Shown: positions 1 to 8,089 of the stretch, piece after piece
Numbering within the stretch: the stretch's first letter is position 1
Layout: each line of letters begins with the position of its first letter
Assembly: GCF_002844595.1 (NCBI RefSeq)
Contig: NZ_PJNW01000011.1
Span: forward strand, 246,368-310,367
From: Pleomorphomonas diazotrophica
Lineage (GTDB): Bacteria; Pseudomonadota; Alphaproteobacteria; Rhizobiales; Pleomorphomonadaceae
Direction: 5' to 3'
Length of the DNA stretch: 64,000 nt
Position numbers and translations under genes: made by a program
The notes under the pieces: model-generated
What the model was told of the DNA's origin: nothing
The model's database searches: none
Seen by the model: the letters and a program-made list of their open reading frames with translations, nothing else

Positions 1-486
1 GCCATCGCCCGGCATGTCGACGCGACGGAAGAGGCAGGAAGCCGAGACAAGCGCTTCACCTATGTGCTGATCGACTGTCCGCCCTCGCTCAATCTTCTGA
101 CCATTAATGCCCTGTCGGCGTCGCATTCCATCCTGGTGCCGCTGCAGTGTGAGTTCTTCGCGCTGGAAGGCCTGTCTCAGCTTCTCTCCACCGTCGAGCA
201 GGTCAAGCGCAGCCTCAATCCGGAACTCGGCATCCACGGCATCGTGCTCACCATGTATGACGGCCGTAACAACCTCAGTGCCCAGGTGGTGCAGGATGTG
301 CGCACCAATATGGGCGATGCCGTCTACGAGACGATCATTCCACGCAATGTTCGTGTTTCCGAGGCGCCGTCCTACGGCAAGCCGGCGCTGCTTTACGATC
401 TCAAATGTTCGGGCAGCCAAGCCTATCTGAAGCTGGCCTCTGAAATCATCCAGCGCGAGCGCCGCTTCCGCGCCGTGGCGGCGTAA
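1..486 (+). CDS. parA: Chromosome-partitioning ATPase ParA (5' end missing)
   Basis: The reading frame is open from base 1, so the N-terminus with the Walker A motif lies outside the window; 161 residues remain. The remaining part shows the DCPPSL motif (the conserved aspartate region of deviant Walker ATPases), then PLQCEFFALEGL and a C-terminal stretch with RNVRVSEAPS, all typical of chromosomal ParA/Soj. ParA is an ATPase that binds the nucleoid non-specifically and moves the ParB-bound origin region. parB follows 82 bases downstream on the same strand, so they are presumably one operon. Family assignment is firm. Confidence 0.95.
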   Translation, partial: AIARHVDATEEAGSRDKRFTYVLIDCPPSLNLLTINALSASHSILVPLQCEFFALEGLSQLLSTVEQVKRSLNPELGIHGIVLTMYDGRNNLSAQVVQDVRTNMGDAVYETIIPRNVRVSEAPSYGKPALLYDLKCSGSQAYLKLASEIIQRERRFRAVAA

Positions 487-568
487 GAACGCGGTCGACC
501 GGTGGCAACAGACCAAAGGCCTTAGTTCGGCGTTCGGACACGAGGCTGAAGAAAGTGAAGGGAAAGTC

Positions 569-1453
569 ATGAGCAGCGTCAGCGACGAGAGCGGACGTCG
601 GCGGCTCGGCCGGGGACTGGCGGCGCTGATCGGCGACGCCAGTTCAGAGTTCGAGGTGGTGGAGCGGGTGCGCGGTATCCGCAAGGTGGCGATCGACCTC
701 ATCAAGGCCAATCCCAAGAACCCACGCCGGCTGTTCAAGGAGGAAGACCTTGAGGAACTGGCGGGTTCCATCCGCCAGCACGGCATGATCCAGCCGGTGG
801 TGGTCCGGCCGGCGCCCAATGGCGGCAATGGTTACGAGTTGATTGCCGGCGAGCGGCGGTGGCGGGCAGCTCAGAAGGCCGGGCGGCACGAGATCCCGGT
901 CATCATTCAGGACGTGACCGACCGCGAGGCGATGGAAATCGCCATCATCGAAAACGTCCAGCGGCAGGATCTCAACCCGCTGGAAGAGGCGATGGGCTAT
1001 GACCAGCTCATCCAGGAGTTCGAGTATACGCAGAACGATCTCGCCGCGGTGATCGGCAAGAGCCGTAGCCACGTTGCCAACACGCTGCGTCTTCTCAAGC
1101 TGCCAGAGCCGGTGAAACAGTATCTCAACGACGGCGCGCTGACCGCCGGTCACGCCCGCGCGCTGATCGCCGCGCCCGACCCGGCAGCGCTGGCCAAGCG
1201 CATTGTCGAGGAGGGCCTGACGGTGCGTTCGGCCGAGACGCTGGCCCAGGCGACCATTTCCGAGCCGCATGGCCGGGCGAAAGTGGCGAAGCCGGACAAG
1301 GACGCCGATACGCGCGCGCTTGAGAAGCGGCTGTCCGATGCGCTGGGGCTGTCCGTCCAGATTCGCCACAAGCCCAGTGGAGCCGGTGAAGTGCGGTTGG
1401 GCTACGCAAACCTCGATCAGCTCGACGAGATCATCCGCCGACTGGAGGCCTGA
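569..1453 (+). CDS. parB: Chromosome-partitioning protein ParB
   Basis: This 294-residue protein has the normal length for a chromosomal ParB. The N-terminal ParB/Srx-like CTP-binding domain carries GERRWRA at about residues 94-100 and ENVQRQDLNPLEEA just after. A helix-turn-helix follows at about residues 155-180 (QNDLAAVIGKSRSHVANTL). The C-terminal part should form the dimer. ParB binds parS, loads as a CTP-dependent clamp, spreads, and stimulates ParA. I found no perfect parS (GTTTCACGTGAAAC type) in the window. A strong hairpin terminator lies just after the stop. Confidence 0.96.
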   Translation: MSSVSDESGRRRLGRGLAALIGDASSEFEVVERVRGIRKVAIDLIKANPKNPRRLFKEEDLEELAGSIRQHGMIQPVVVRPAPNGGNGYELIAGERRWRAAQKAGRHEIPVIIQDVTDREAMEIAIIENVQRQDLNPLEEAMGYDQLIQEFEYTQNDLAAVIGKSRSHVANTLRLLKLPEPVKQYLNDGALTAGHARALIAAPDPAALAKRIVEEGLTVRSAETLAQATISEPHGRAKVAKPDKDADTRALEKRLSDALGLSVQIRHKPSGAGEVRLGYANLDQLDEIIRRLEA

Positions 1454-1482
1454 TCAGAGCGACTGGACGGAGATCGATTCGC

Positions 1483-1524
1483 AAACGAAACGCCCCGACG
1501 GAGATCCGCCGGGGCGTTTCGTTT
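1483..1524. terminator. Bidirectional hairpin terminator between parB and malY-like gene
   Basis: A 15-bp perfect stem (1483-1497 with 1510-1524) encloses a 12-base loop. The arms contain AAACG and CGTTT runs, so the transcript ends in U-rich sequence in both directions. It lies between convergent genes, parB (+) and the aminotransferase (-). Confidence 0.85.
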
Positions 1525-1578
1525 CGGCTTCGAAAATGGCGTTTCTGAAGCTACCTCAAATGCTTAATGGAGAACCTA

Positions 1579-2727
1579 TCAGCGCTGCGACAGCGCCTTA
1601 ACCATCCGATCGATCCCCTCGTCGAGCAGGGTGCGCGGACAGCCGAAGTTCAGTCGAACGTGATGATCGTCGCCACCGAAACTTGGACCCGGATTGAAGG
1701 CGACCTTGGCTTTGTCGAGGAAGAAACGGTAGGCATCGCCCAGTTCGAGGGCGGAGCAATCGAGCCACGCGAGATAGGTCGCTTCCGGTGAGTTGAGGCG
1801 GATACCGGGAAGTTCCCGTGCAAGACGGGCGACAAGATGGTCGCGATTGGCCTCAAGATAGGAGAGGAGTGCCTGCTTCCAGGGCCGGCCGTGGCGAAGG
1901 GCCGCCTCGGTGGCAACGAGGCCGAGCACGTTGGCGCCCTCGCTCATGCCGAGGTTGGCGGCGACGAAGCGACGGCGCAGGTCGGCGTCGGGAATGATGG
2001 CGTAGGCGGTCTTCAGTCCAGCGATATTGTAGGTCTTGCTGGCGGCCATCAGGGTGATGGTTCGGCGGGCGACCTCCGGAGACAGGGCGGCGACCGGTAT
2101 GTGCCTGGCGCCGCCGTAGACGATGTCGCAATGAATCTCATCCGAAATGATCACCGCGCCGGAGGAAAGGCTGGCCTCGGCAACCGCTTCGAGCTCGGTC
2201 CGGGTCCGTACCCGCCCGGTGGGATTGTGTGGATTGCAGAGCAGGAAGGCGGCGGCGCCGGCGAGGGCGCCGGTCAGGCGGTCGACATCGACAGCCGATC
2301 CCTCGGCGACCGGCAGCACCGGAACATCGACGCGGTTGAGGTCCCAGTGGCCTGCGGCGGCGAGGATCGGCGGATAGACGGGTGTCTCGATTACCAGGCT
2401 GTCGCCGGGTTGGGCGATGGCCTTGAGGGCCTGGTTGAAGCCGGGCACGACGCCCGGCAGAAACACCACGTCGGCAGGCGATATGGTCCAGCCATAGAGA
2501 TCCCGCATGTCCTCGGCGATCAGATCGCGCAGCGATGCCGGTCCGGGGCCGCCGTAGCCGAATACAGGATGCTCTAGGCGATCGCGCAAGGCGGCAGCGA
2601 TCGGCTCGGCGACCGAGAAATCCATATCGGCCACCCACATCGGCAACACGTCCTCGGGATAGCGGTCCCATTTGGAAGTGGGCACCTGCCGTCGATCGAT
2701 GACGGTGTCGAAGTCGTAGGCAGCCAT
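1579..2727 (-). CDS. MalY/PatB-type PLP-dependent C-S lyase / aminotransferase
   Basis: This is a class I/II fold-type I PLP enzyme of 382 residues. It opens like the MalY/PatB family (RRQVPTSKWDRYP, then LPMWVADMDF), has the CNPHNPTGR motif that holds PLP, ISDEIHCD, and the Schiff-base lysine in MAASKTYNIAGLKT (about K231). MalY/PatB enzymes act as cystathionine beta-lyases or cysteine desulfhydrases; the substrate here is not known. I start at the ATG at 2727, which has AGGA nine bases upstream; a TTG two codons earlier is possible. It is last in a leftward group after a VOC protein. Confidence 0.85.
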   Translation of the reverse strand: MAAYDFDTVIDRRQVPTSKWDRYPEDVLPMWVADMDFSVAEPIAAALRDRLEHPVFGYGGPGPASLRDLIAEDMRDLYGWTISPADVVFLPGVVPGFNQALKAIAQPGDSLVIETPVYPPILAAAGHWDLNRVDVPVLPVAEGSAVDVDRLTGALAGAAAFLLCNPHNPTGRVRTRTELEAVAEASLSSGAVIISDEIHCDIVYGGARHIPVAALSPEVARRTITLMAASKTYNIAGLKTAYAIIPDADLRRRFVAANLGMSEGANVLGLVATEAALRHGRPWKQALLSYLEANRDHLVARLARELPGIRLNSPEATYLAWLDCSALELGDAYRFFLDKAKVAFNPGPSFGGDDHHVRLNFGCPRTLLDEGIDRMVKALSQR

Positions 2728-2830
2728 GAACAAAAGTCCTTATCGTCGAAACGGATCAGGCGACACTAGCCCCAAAGGCCGGAGCTGATCCAGCCTTTGG
2801 ATGCAAGGAACCGATGGGAAACGGAAGCTG

Positions 2831-3223
2831 TCAGGCTCGCTTGGGTTCGATGAGGTCCCAGCGATTGCCGTAGAGATCCTCGAAGACGGCGACAGTGCCG
2901 TAGGCCTCATGGCGTGGTTCTTCAAGAAAACGAACGCCCCGGGCCGAGAACAGCGCGTGATCGCGGGCGAAGTTATCGGTCTCCAGGAAAAGGAAAACCC
3001 GGCCGCCGGTCTGATTGCCGATATGTGCCGCCTGTTCGGGGCCGTCAGCGCGAGCGAGCAGCAAAGCTGTGCCGCCTCCGGTGGGGGCGACCCGCACCCA
3101 GCGCTTGCCGTCGCCGAGCGGCGTATCGTCGATGAGCGAGAAGCCGAGATTGTCGACGTAGAAGGCGATCGACTCGTCATAGTCGGCAACGAGCAGCGCC
3201 AGGCTGGCAATCGTGCTTGTCAT
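2831..3223 (-). CDS. VOC (glyoxalase/bleomycin resistance) family protein
   Basis: A 130-residue protein with the paired beta-alpha-beta-beta-beta layout of the vicinal oxygen chelate fold. The opening ([20 protein letters not shown]) and closing ([14 protein letters not shown]) segments are typical; the final glutamate matches the usual metal ligand. The specific substrate cannot be told from the sequence. Its ATG overlaps the yciB stop by four bases, so translation is probably coupled. Single VOC proteins of this type are often annotated as glyoxalase or dioxygenase-like without evidence. Confidence 0.8.
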   Translation of the reverse strand: MTSTIASLALLVADYDESIAFYVDNLGFSLIDDTPLGDGKRWVRVAPTGGGTALLLARADGPEQAAHIGNQTGGRVFLFLETDNFARDHALFSARGVRFLEEPRHEAYGTVAVFEDLYGNRWDLIEPKRA

Positions 3224-3816
3224 GCCGCGTCCTTGGAAATGTCCGGTTGCTCGATGGCGTGGCGCGACAGAAGCGGCAGTTGGGCGATCGAGAACAACAA
3301 GGTCAGCGGCATGATGCCCCAGACCTTGAAGGCGATCCAGAACTCGGTCGTCTGGGTGCGCCAGATCAGTTCGTTGAGGATGGCGAGCAGAAAGAAGAAC
3401 AGGCCCCAGCGAATGGTCAGCTTGCGCCAGCCCGCTTCGTCAAGGTGAAAGGCGCCGTCGAAGACATAGCCGAGCAGCGTCTTGCCGAAGAGGAGTCCGC
3501 CGAGAAGCGCGCTACCGAACAGGCCGTTGACGATGGTGGGCTTCATCTTGATGAACGTGTCGTCGTGCAGCACCAGCGTCAGCGTGCCGAAAACGGCGAC
3601 GACGACGCCAGTGACCAGCGGCATGATGGCGAGGCGTCGGTTGATCATCCAGGAGGCGACAAGCGCCACCGCCATCGCCGCCATGAAGGCGCCGGTGGCG
3701 ACGAAGATGCCGAAGCGGCCGTTGGCAAAGAAGAAGACGAGAAGCGGTCCGAGCTCAAGGGCAAGCTTGAGCCAGGGATTCTCGGCCTTGCGGCCAGCGG
3801 CGGGCACGTCGGTCAT
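3220..3816 (-). CDS. yciB: Inner-membrane septation protein A family (YciB)
   Basis: A 198-residue membrane protein with about five to six hydrophobic helices. Recognisable YciB/IspA segments are [20 protein letters not shown] at the start, [12 protein letters not shown] in the middle and [21 protein letters not shown] towards the end. YciB proteins affect septation and envelope integrity in other bacteria; the mechanism is unknown. In many Hyphomicrobiales it is next to ftsY; here ftsY is more than 3 kb away, beyond ccmCDG, yggS and lolA, which points to local rearrangement. It overlaps the VOC gene by four bases. Confidence 0.92.
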   Translation of the reverse strand: MTDVPAAGRKAENPWLKLALELGPLLVFFFANGRFGIFVATGAFMAAMAVALVASWMINRRLAIMPLVTGVVVAVFGTLTLVLHDDTFIKMKPTIVNGLFGSALLGGLLFGKTLLGYVFDGAFHLDEAGWRKLTIRWGLFFFLLAILNELIWRTQTTEFWIAFKVWGIMPLTLLFSIAQLPLLSRHAIEQPDISKDAA

Positions 3817-3836
3817 CGGTCACTCCTGGCAGGCCG

Positions 3837-4520
3837 TTACTTGTACTTGGAATAGTTGATCTCAAACCATTCGGGATTGGTGGGATTGCCCACCTTGGTC
3901 TCGTAGATGGCCACCGTGGTGTCGAAACCCTGATCGTCGGTCACCGTCCACTGCTTCAGTTCGGTGGTGCGGGCGTCGAAGTAGAGCGTCAGGTGGCTGG
4001 TGACGAAGGTACCGGGGTCCTGAAGGCGAATGACGATGAAGTCCGAATCGGCGCTGACCGACTGCACCACCGCTTCCTCAAGAAGATTGATGTTCTTGTC
4101 GAGCAGGAAGCGCAACGGTGTTTCGGAGAGAAGATAGAGCGTCTGCGACTGCATGGCCTTGTCGTCCACCGCCACCGTTCGGCCGTCGACGGTAATGTCG
4201 AGCTTGGCCGGCGGATAGTAGCGGAAACGCATCTTGCCGGGACGGTCGATGACGAAATAGCCGGTGGTCTCGCCGCCGTCCGGCGCCGTCTGCAGGAACT
4301 TGCCCTCGATGGTGGTGATCGAGTTGAAGTAGCGATTGACCGCCTGCACCGTGGCGAGCTGTTCGGGAGAGAGATTGGCAAGGTTGGGCTTGGCGGACGC
4401 GCCCGTCACCGCGCCGGGCAGTGCCGCGGCCGCAAGCGCCAGGCCGGCACCGGCAAGGCCGTTCAGGAACGCGCGGCGCCCCATCCTCAGGGTTTGAAAC
4501 ATCGCGGATATCCTCTTCAT
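3837..4520 (-). CDS. lolA: Outer-membrane lipoprotein carrier protein LolA
   Basis: A 227-residue protein that should be periplasmic. The N-terminal region has a twin arginine followed by a hydrophobic stretch (RRAFLNGLAGAG), a signal peptide of Sec or Tat type ending near ASAKP. The mature part matches LolA: VNRYFNSITTIEGKFLQ, GYFVIDRPGKMRFRY and a C-terminal domain on lipid-carrying strands. LolA takes lipoproteins from the LolCDE complex to the outer membrane. In relatives lolA usually follows ftsK; here it heads the lolA-yciB-VOC leftward group instead. ATG at 4502 is an alternative start. Confidence 0.9.
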   Translation of the reverse strand: MKRISAMFQTLRMGRRAFLNGLAGAGLALAAAALPGAVTGASAKPNLANLSPEQLATVQAVNRYFNSITTIEGKFLQTAPDGGETTGYFVIDRPGKMRFRYYPPAKLDITVDGRTVAVDDKAMQSQTLYLLSETPLRFLLDKNINLLEEAVVQSVSADSDFIVIRLQDPGTFVTSHLTLYFDARTTELKQWTVTDDQGFDTTVAIYETKVGNPTNPEWFEINYSKYK

Positions 4521-4728
4521 TGCCGCCTTCCGCGCGATAGCTGCGTTCCGGCGCGAGATTCCACCTCACTTAAAGGTCAGAAGATGGCGAAACAAGGTGG
4601 AGCGTCCTGCCTCGTCTTGACAAGCCGGCCGCGCGCGCCAAAGACAGGCGGCAGGGGCGGATGACGGGATCGTCTCCAGCCCTCCGGCCCGGAGGTTCTG
4701 CGGCCTTCGGGAAAGTGGAGAGGCGAGT

Positions 4729-5403
4729 ATGACCATTTCCGAAGCGCTTGGGCGGGTGCGAGCGGTGATCGAGGGCGCCGAGGAGGAAGCGGGCCGGCCG
4801 GCTGGCTCGGTAACGCTGATTGCCGTTTCCAAGACCTTCCCCGAGGCCGACATCCGCGCCGCGGTCGCCGCCGGGCAGCGGGTCTTCGGTGAGAACCGCG
4901 TGCAGGAAGCGGCCGGCAAGTTCCCGGCCGTGAAGGCCGACTTTCCAGCGGTGGAACTGCACCTGATCGGACCGCTGCAGTCGAACAAGACACGTGAGGC
5001 CGTGGCCCTGTTCGACGTCATCCACACGGTCGACCGGGACAAGATCGCCGCCGCGCTGGCCAAGGAAATGCAGGCGCAAAGCCGTTTTCCGAAGCTGCTC
5101 GTGCAGGTCAACACCGGCGAGGAACCGCAGAAGGCGGGCATCGCGCCGCGCGAAACGGTGGAGTTCGTGAAACGTTGCCGCGAGGTGCACGGCCTCACCA
5201 TTTCAGGGCTGATGTGCATCCCGCCGGTCGGCGACCCGCCGGCACCGCACTTCGCGTTGCTTGACGAGCTGGCGCGGCGAAGCGGCGTCGCTTTCCGCTC
5301 GATGGGCATGTCATCGGATTACGAGACGGCGATCGGGCAGGGCGCGACGCATGTGCGGGTTGGCAGCGCCATCTTCGGCTATCGAGATTATGGCGTCGCC
5401 TGA
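4729..5403 (+). CDS. YggS/PROSC family PLP homeostasis protein
   Basis: A 224-residue protein of normal family length. The PLP lysine lies in LIAVSKTFP (about K35), followed by FGENRVQEA, LHLIGPLQSNK, VNTGEEPQKAGI, GLMCIPP and the C-terminal RVGSAIFGYRDY, all family hallmarks. These proteins bind PLP in a single TIM-barrel domain and buffer the cell's PLP; no enzyme reaction is established. SD-like GAGAGGCGAG precedes the ATG. A TTGACA hexamer sits at 4617-4622 in the divergent region before it, but no good -10 goes with it. Its 3' end overlaps ccmG, on the other strand, by 16 bases. Confidence 0.95.
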   Translation: MTISEALGRVRAVIEGAEEEAGRPAGSVTLIAVSKTFPEADIRAAVAAGQRVFGENRVQEAAGKFPAVKADFPAVELHLIGPLQSNKTREAVALFDVIHTVDRDKIAAALAKEMQAQSRFPKLLVQVNTGEEPQKAGIAPRETVEFVKRCREVHGLTISGLMCIPPVGDPPAPHFALLDELARRSGVAFRSMGMSSDYETAIGQGATHVRVGSAIFGYRDYGVA

Positions 5404-5972
5404 GCGGCGAGCGCCTTGTCGATGGCCGGCTTCAACTCGGTCGACAGGCGATCGGGGTTAAGCGGCCCGACCAGCTTGGCGACAATCCGGCCGTCGACCA
5501 CCACGAAGGTTTCCGGCACGCCGTAGACACCCCAATCGATGCCGACGCGCCCTTTCCGGTCGGCGCCGACGGCGGCGTAGGGATTGCCGAGGCCATTCAG
5601 AAATCGCAGCGCCTGATCGTCCGTATCCTTGTAATTGAGGCCGTAGAGGCGAATCCGCTGGTCCTTGGCGAGTTCGACCAACAGCGGATGTTCGGCCCGG
5701 CAGGGCGCACACCAACTGGCGAAGACGTTGACGACGGAAACGCCCTTGGCAAGATCAGCGGTCGACAAACCGGGAACCGGGGATCCGTCCCGCGTCAGGC
5801 CGGCCACCGCATCGAGCTGGAAGTCGGGCACCGGCTTGCCGATCAGCGCCGAAGGCACCTCCGAAGGATCACCCGCCCCGAGTCTTGCGTAGAACAGCAT
5901 CGCCAGCGCCAGGAACAAGGCGAGCGGCACGAGCGCGAGAAGGCCGACGCGGCGGGGTGAGGATGCACTCAC
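5388..5972 (-). CDS. ccmG: Cytochrome c biogenesis thiol-disulfide oxidoreductase CcmG/DsbE
   Basis: A 194-residue membrane-anchored thioredoxin-like protein. One N-terminal transmembrane helix (LLALVPLALFLALAMLFYA) is followed by a periplasmic domain with W87-C-A-P-C91 and the cis-proline segment GVYGVPETFVV. CcmG reduces apocytochrome c before heme attachment. I chose the GTG at 5972 because it overlaps the ccmD stop as GTGA; an upstream open stretch has no family similarity. The gene closes the ccmC-ccmD-ccmG set and ends within the 3' end of yggS. Confidence 0.93.
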   Translation of the reverse strand: MSASSPRRVGLLALVPLALFLALAMLFYARLGAGDPSEVPSALIGKPVPDFQLDAVAGLTRDGSPVPGLSTADLAKGVSVVNVFASWCAPCRAEHPLLVELAKDQRIRLYGLNYKDTDDQALRFLNGLGNPYAAVGADRKGRVGIDWGVYGVPETFVVVDGRIVAKLVGPLNPDRLSTELKPAIDKALAAQATP

Positions 5973-6193
5973 GCCTGCGTCTCCAGCGTCGTTTCCAAAG
6001 GTGTTTCGGGCGCGAGGCGGGCGGCGGCACGCGCCGAGCGGCGGGTCAAGCCGCGCGCTTCGAGAGCTGTGAGCGTATGTCTCAGCCGGCGATGATCCAG
6101 AATCACCCACAGCGTCAAACCAAGGGCGGCGAGGGTGGCTGCCGCATAGCTCAACAGGATGAAATTGGCGTAGGGGCCGAGAGAAGCGATCAT
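5969..6193 (-). CDS. ccmD: Heme exporter accessory protein CcmD
   Basis: A 74-residue protein with one membrane helix near the N-terminus (FILLSYAAATLAALGLTLWV) followed by a basic, helical tail (DHRRLRH), as in CcmD. CcmD helps release holo-CcmE from the CcmABC complex. Its ATG overlaps the ccmC stop (ATGA) and its stop overlaps the ccmG start (GTGA), so the three genes are tightly coupled. Assignment rests on size, topology and position, because CcmD sequences diverge quickly. Confidence 0.85.
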   Translation of the reverse strand: MIASLGPYANFILLSYAAATLAALGLTLWVILDHRRLRHTLTALEARGLTRRSARAAARLAPETPLETTLETQA

Positions 6194-6918
6194 CTGGCGG
6201 CTCCGGCGGCAGTCAGACCGAGGGCGCGGATGCGTCGGCGCAGGATCTCGTTGCGCATGGCCGCCAGATGCAGCGTGGCGAGAAGGACGGTGAAGGCGAG
6301 CGCCATGGTGGCGAGCGGCAGCAGCATGGTGGCGTCGATGGTCGGGCCATCGATGCGGAACACTGAAGCGGGCTGATGCAGGGTGTTCCACCAGTCGACC
6401 GAGAACTTGATGATCGGCAGGTTGACCGAGCCGACCAGGATCAGGATGGCGGCGGCGCGGGCGCCGCGCGTCGGGTCCTCGATGGTCCGCCAGAGGGCGA
6501 TGAGCCCGAGATACATGATGAACAGCACCAACACCGATGTAAGCCGGGCATCCCATTCCCAATAGGTGCCCCACATCGGCCGGCCCCACAGCGAGCCGGT
6601 CACGAGAGCGAGGGCCGTGAAGGTGGCGCCGATCGGCGCCGCGGCGCGGGCGGCGACGTCGGCGAGCGGATGCCGCCAGACCAGCGTGCCGAGCGCCGAG
6701 ACTGCCATGATGCCGTAGGTCAGCATGGAGAGCCAGGCGGAGGGCACGTGGATATACATGATCCTGACCGTCTCGCCCTGGAGATAGTCGGCCGGCGAAC
6801 GGGCTACGAGCACCAGGCCGGTGGCAAACAGGACGACGGTAAGGCTGGCAAGCCAGGGGATCAGACGGCCGGCAAATGCCAGGAAACGGGTGGGGTTGGC
6901 CAAGTCGGCGAGGGACAT
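6190..6918 (-). CDS. ccmC: Heme exporter protein CcmC
   Basis: A 242-residue protein with six hydrophobic helices. The heme-handling WWD-type motif is clear: WGRPMWGTYWEWDARLTS. Other family segments are IMYIHVPSAWLSM and NLPIIKFSVDWWNTLHQPAS. CcmC presents heme to the chaperone CcmE. The start at 6918 (MSLADLANPTRF) matches the family; an in-frame extension upstream is not conserved. The partners ccmA and ccmB, usually directly upstream, are absent; ftsY lies 122 bases upstream instead. Confidence 0.94.
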   Translation of the reverse strand: MSLADLANPTRFLAFAGRLIPWLASLTVVLFATGLVLVARSPADYLQGETVRIMYIHVPSAWLSMLTYGIMAVSALGTLVWRHPLADVAARAAAPIGATFTALALVTGSLWGRPMWGTYWEWDARLTSVLVLFIMYLGLIALWRTIEDPTRGARAAAILILVGSVNLPIIKFSVDWWNTLHQPASVFRIDGPTIDATMLLPLATMALAFTVLLATLHLAAMRNEILRRRIRALGLTAAGAAR

Positions 6919-7040
6919 GCTTGCCTCGGAGCGTGCGCGACAGGTGCCAGTCGCGGCTTCGACGTATTCCAGACTGCACAAATAGCGGCTTCTCCGATGG
7001 CCGGCAATCCGCAGCCATGCGAAGGGGGGCGCCAGACGCT

Positions 7041-8072
7041 TCAGTCGCCGAGCCCGGCGATGGCGCGGGCGAAGTCACGGGCGGCAAAGGGTTCGAGGTC
7101 GTCGATGCCTTCACCGACGCCGATGAAGTGCACCGGCAGGCCGAACTTCTCGGCGATGGCGACGAGGATGCCGCCGCGCGCCGTGCCGTCGAGCTTGGTC
7201 ATGACCAGACCGGTGACGCCGGCCGTGCGTCCGAACACCTCCACCTGGGAGACCGCATTCTGACCGGTGGTGGCGTCGAGTACCAGCAGCACGTCATGTG
7301 GCGCCGTGGGGTCGACCTTGCGGAGGACGCGGACGACCTTTTCCAGCTCGGCCATCAGCTCGGCCTTGTTCTGCAGGCGGCCGGCCGTGTCGATCATCAA
7401 CACGTCGATGCCCTCGGCTTTTGCCCGGGTCAGCGCATCGAAGGCGAGGCCGGCCGAATCCGAGCCGACGTCGCGGGCGACGATCGGCACGTTCGTCCGC
7501 CCGGCCCAGACTTTCAGCTGGTCGATGGCGGCGGCGCGGAAGGTGTCGCCGGCTGCCAGCATGACCTTCTTTCCCTCGGCGGTGAACTTCGAGGCGAGCT
7601 TGCCGATGGTGGTGGTCTTGCCGGAGCCGTTGACGCCCACCACCAGCACCACCTGCGGCGCCTTGTCGGGCTTCAGCGCGAAGGGCACCGCGACCGGGGC
7701 AAGGACCTTTTCCACCTCGGCCACCAAAATGCTTTTCACTTCGTCGTCGGTAATGTCCTTGCCGTAACGCTCGGCCGACAACCGATCAGTGATGGCCGAC
7801 GCAACGGCGACGCCGAGGTCGGCCTGGATCAGCACGTCCTCGAGTTCTTCAAGGGTGTCGGCGTCGAGCTTGCGCTTGGTGAAAATGGAGACGATGCCGC
7901 CGCCGATTGCTTGCGAGGAGCGGGACATGCCGCTCGTGAGCCGCTGGAACCAGGACGAACGTTCGGCAACGGCCGGAGCCGCCGGCTCGGCTTGTGATTC
8001 ACGTGTGTCCGGCGCCTCGCGCCCGCCGCCAAACCACCGACCGATGAGGCCCGGCTTCTTGTCGTCCGACAT
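7041..8072 (-). CDS. ftsY: Signal recognition particle receptor FtsY
   Basis: A 343-residue SRP GTPase. A short N-terminal A region with a basic, tryptophan-bearing part is followed by the N domain and the G domain. The P-loop GVNGSGKT is at residues 146-153; DTAGR and TKLDGTARGG follow, with GVGEGIDDLEPF at the end. FtsY docks ribosome-nascent chain complexes, carried by Ffh (encoded at 11.4 kb in this window), at the membrane. It lies 17 bases after mtaB in the dapF-methyltransferase-mtaB-ftsY leftward series. Confidence 0.97.
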   Translation of the reverse strand: MSDDKKPGLIGRWFGGGREAPDTRESQAEPAAPAVAERSSWFQRLTSGMSRSSQAIGGGIVSIFTKRKLDADTLEELEDVLIQADLGVAVASAITDRLSAERYGKDITDDEVKSILVAEVEKVLAPVAVPFALKPDKAPQVVLVVGVNGSGKTTTIGKLASKFTAEGKKVMLAAGDTFRAAAIDQLKVWAGRTNVPIVARDVGSDSAGLAFDALTRAKAEGIDVLMIDTAGRLQNKAELMAELEKVVRVLRKVDPTAPHDVLLVLDATTGQNAVSQVEVFGRTAGVTGLVMTKLDGTARGGILVAIAEKFGLPVHFIGVGEGIDDLEPFAARDFARAIAGLGD

Positions 8073-8089
8073 GTCGTTGGTCCTTCGCC

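Noticed and set aside
7998..8005. TTCACGTG, resembling the core of a parS site
   Set aside because: Only the core half matches GTTTCACGTGAAAC, it lies inside ftsY and the outer bases disagree. No better match was found near parAB.
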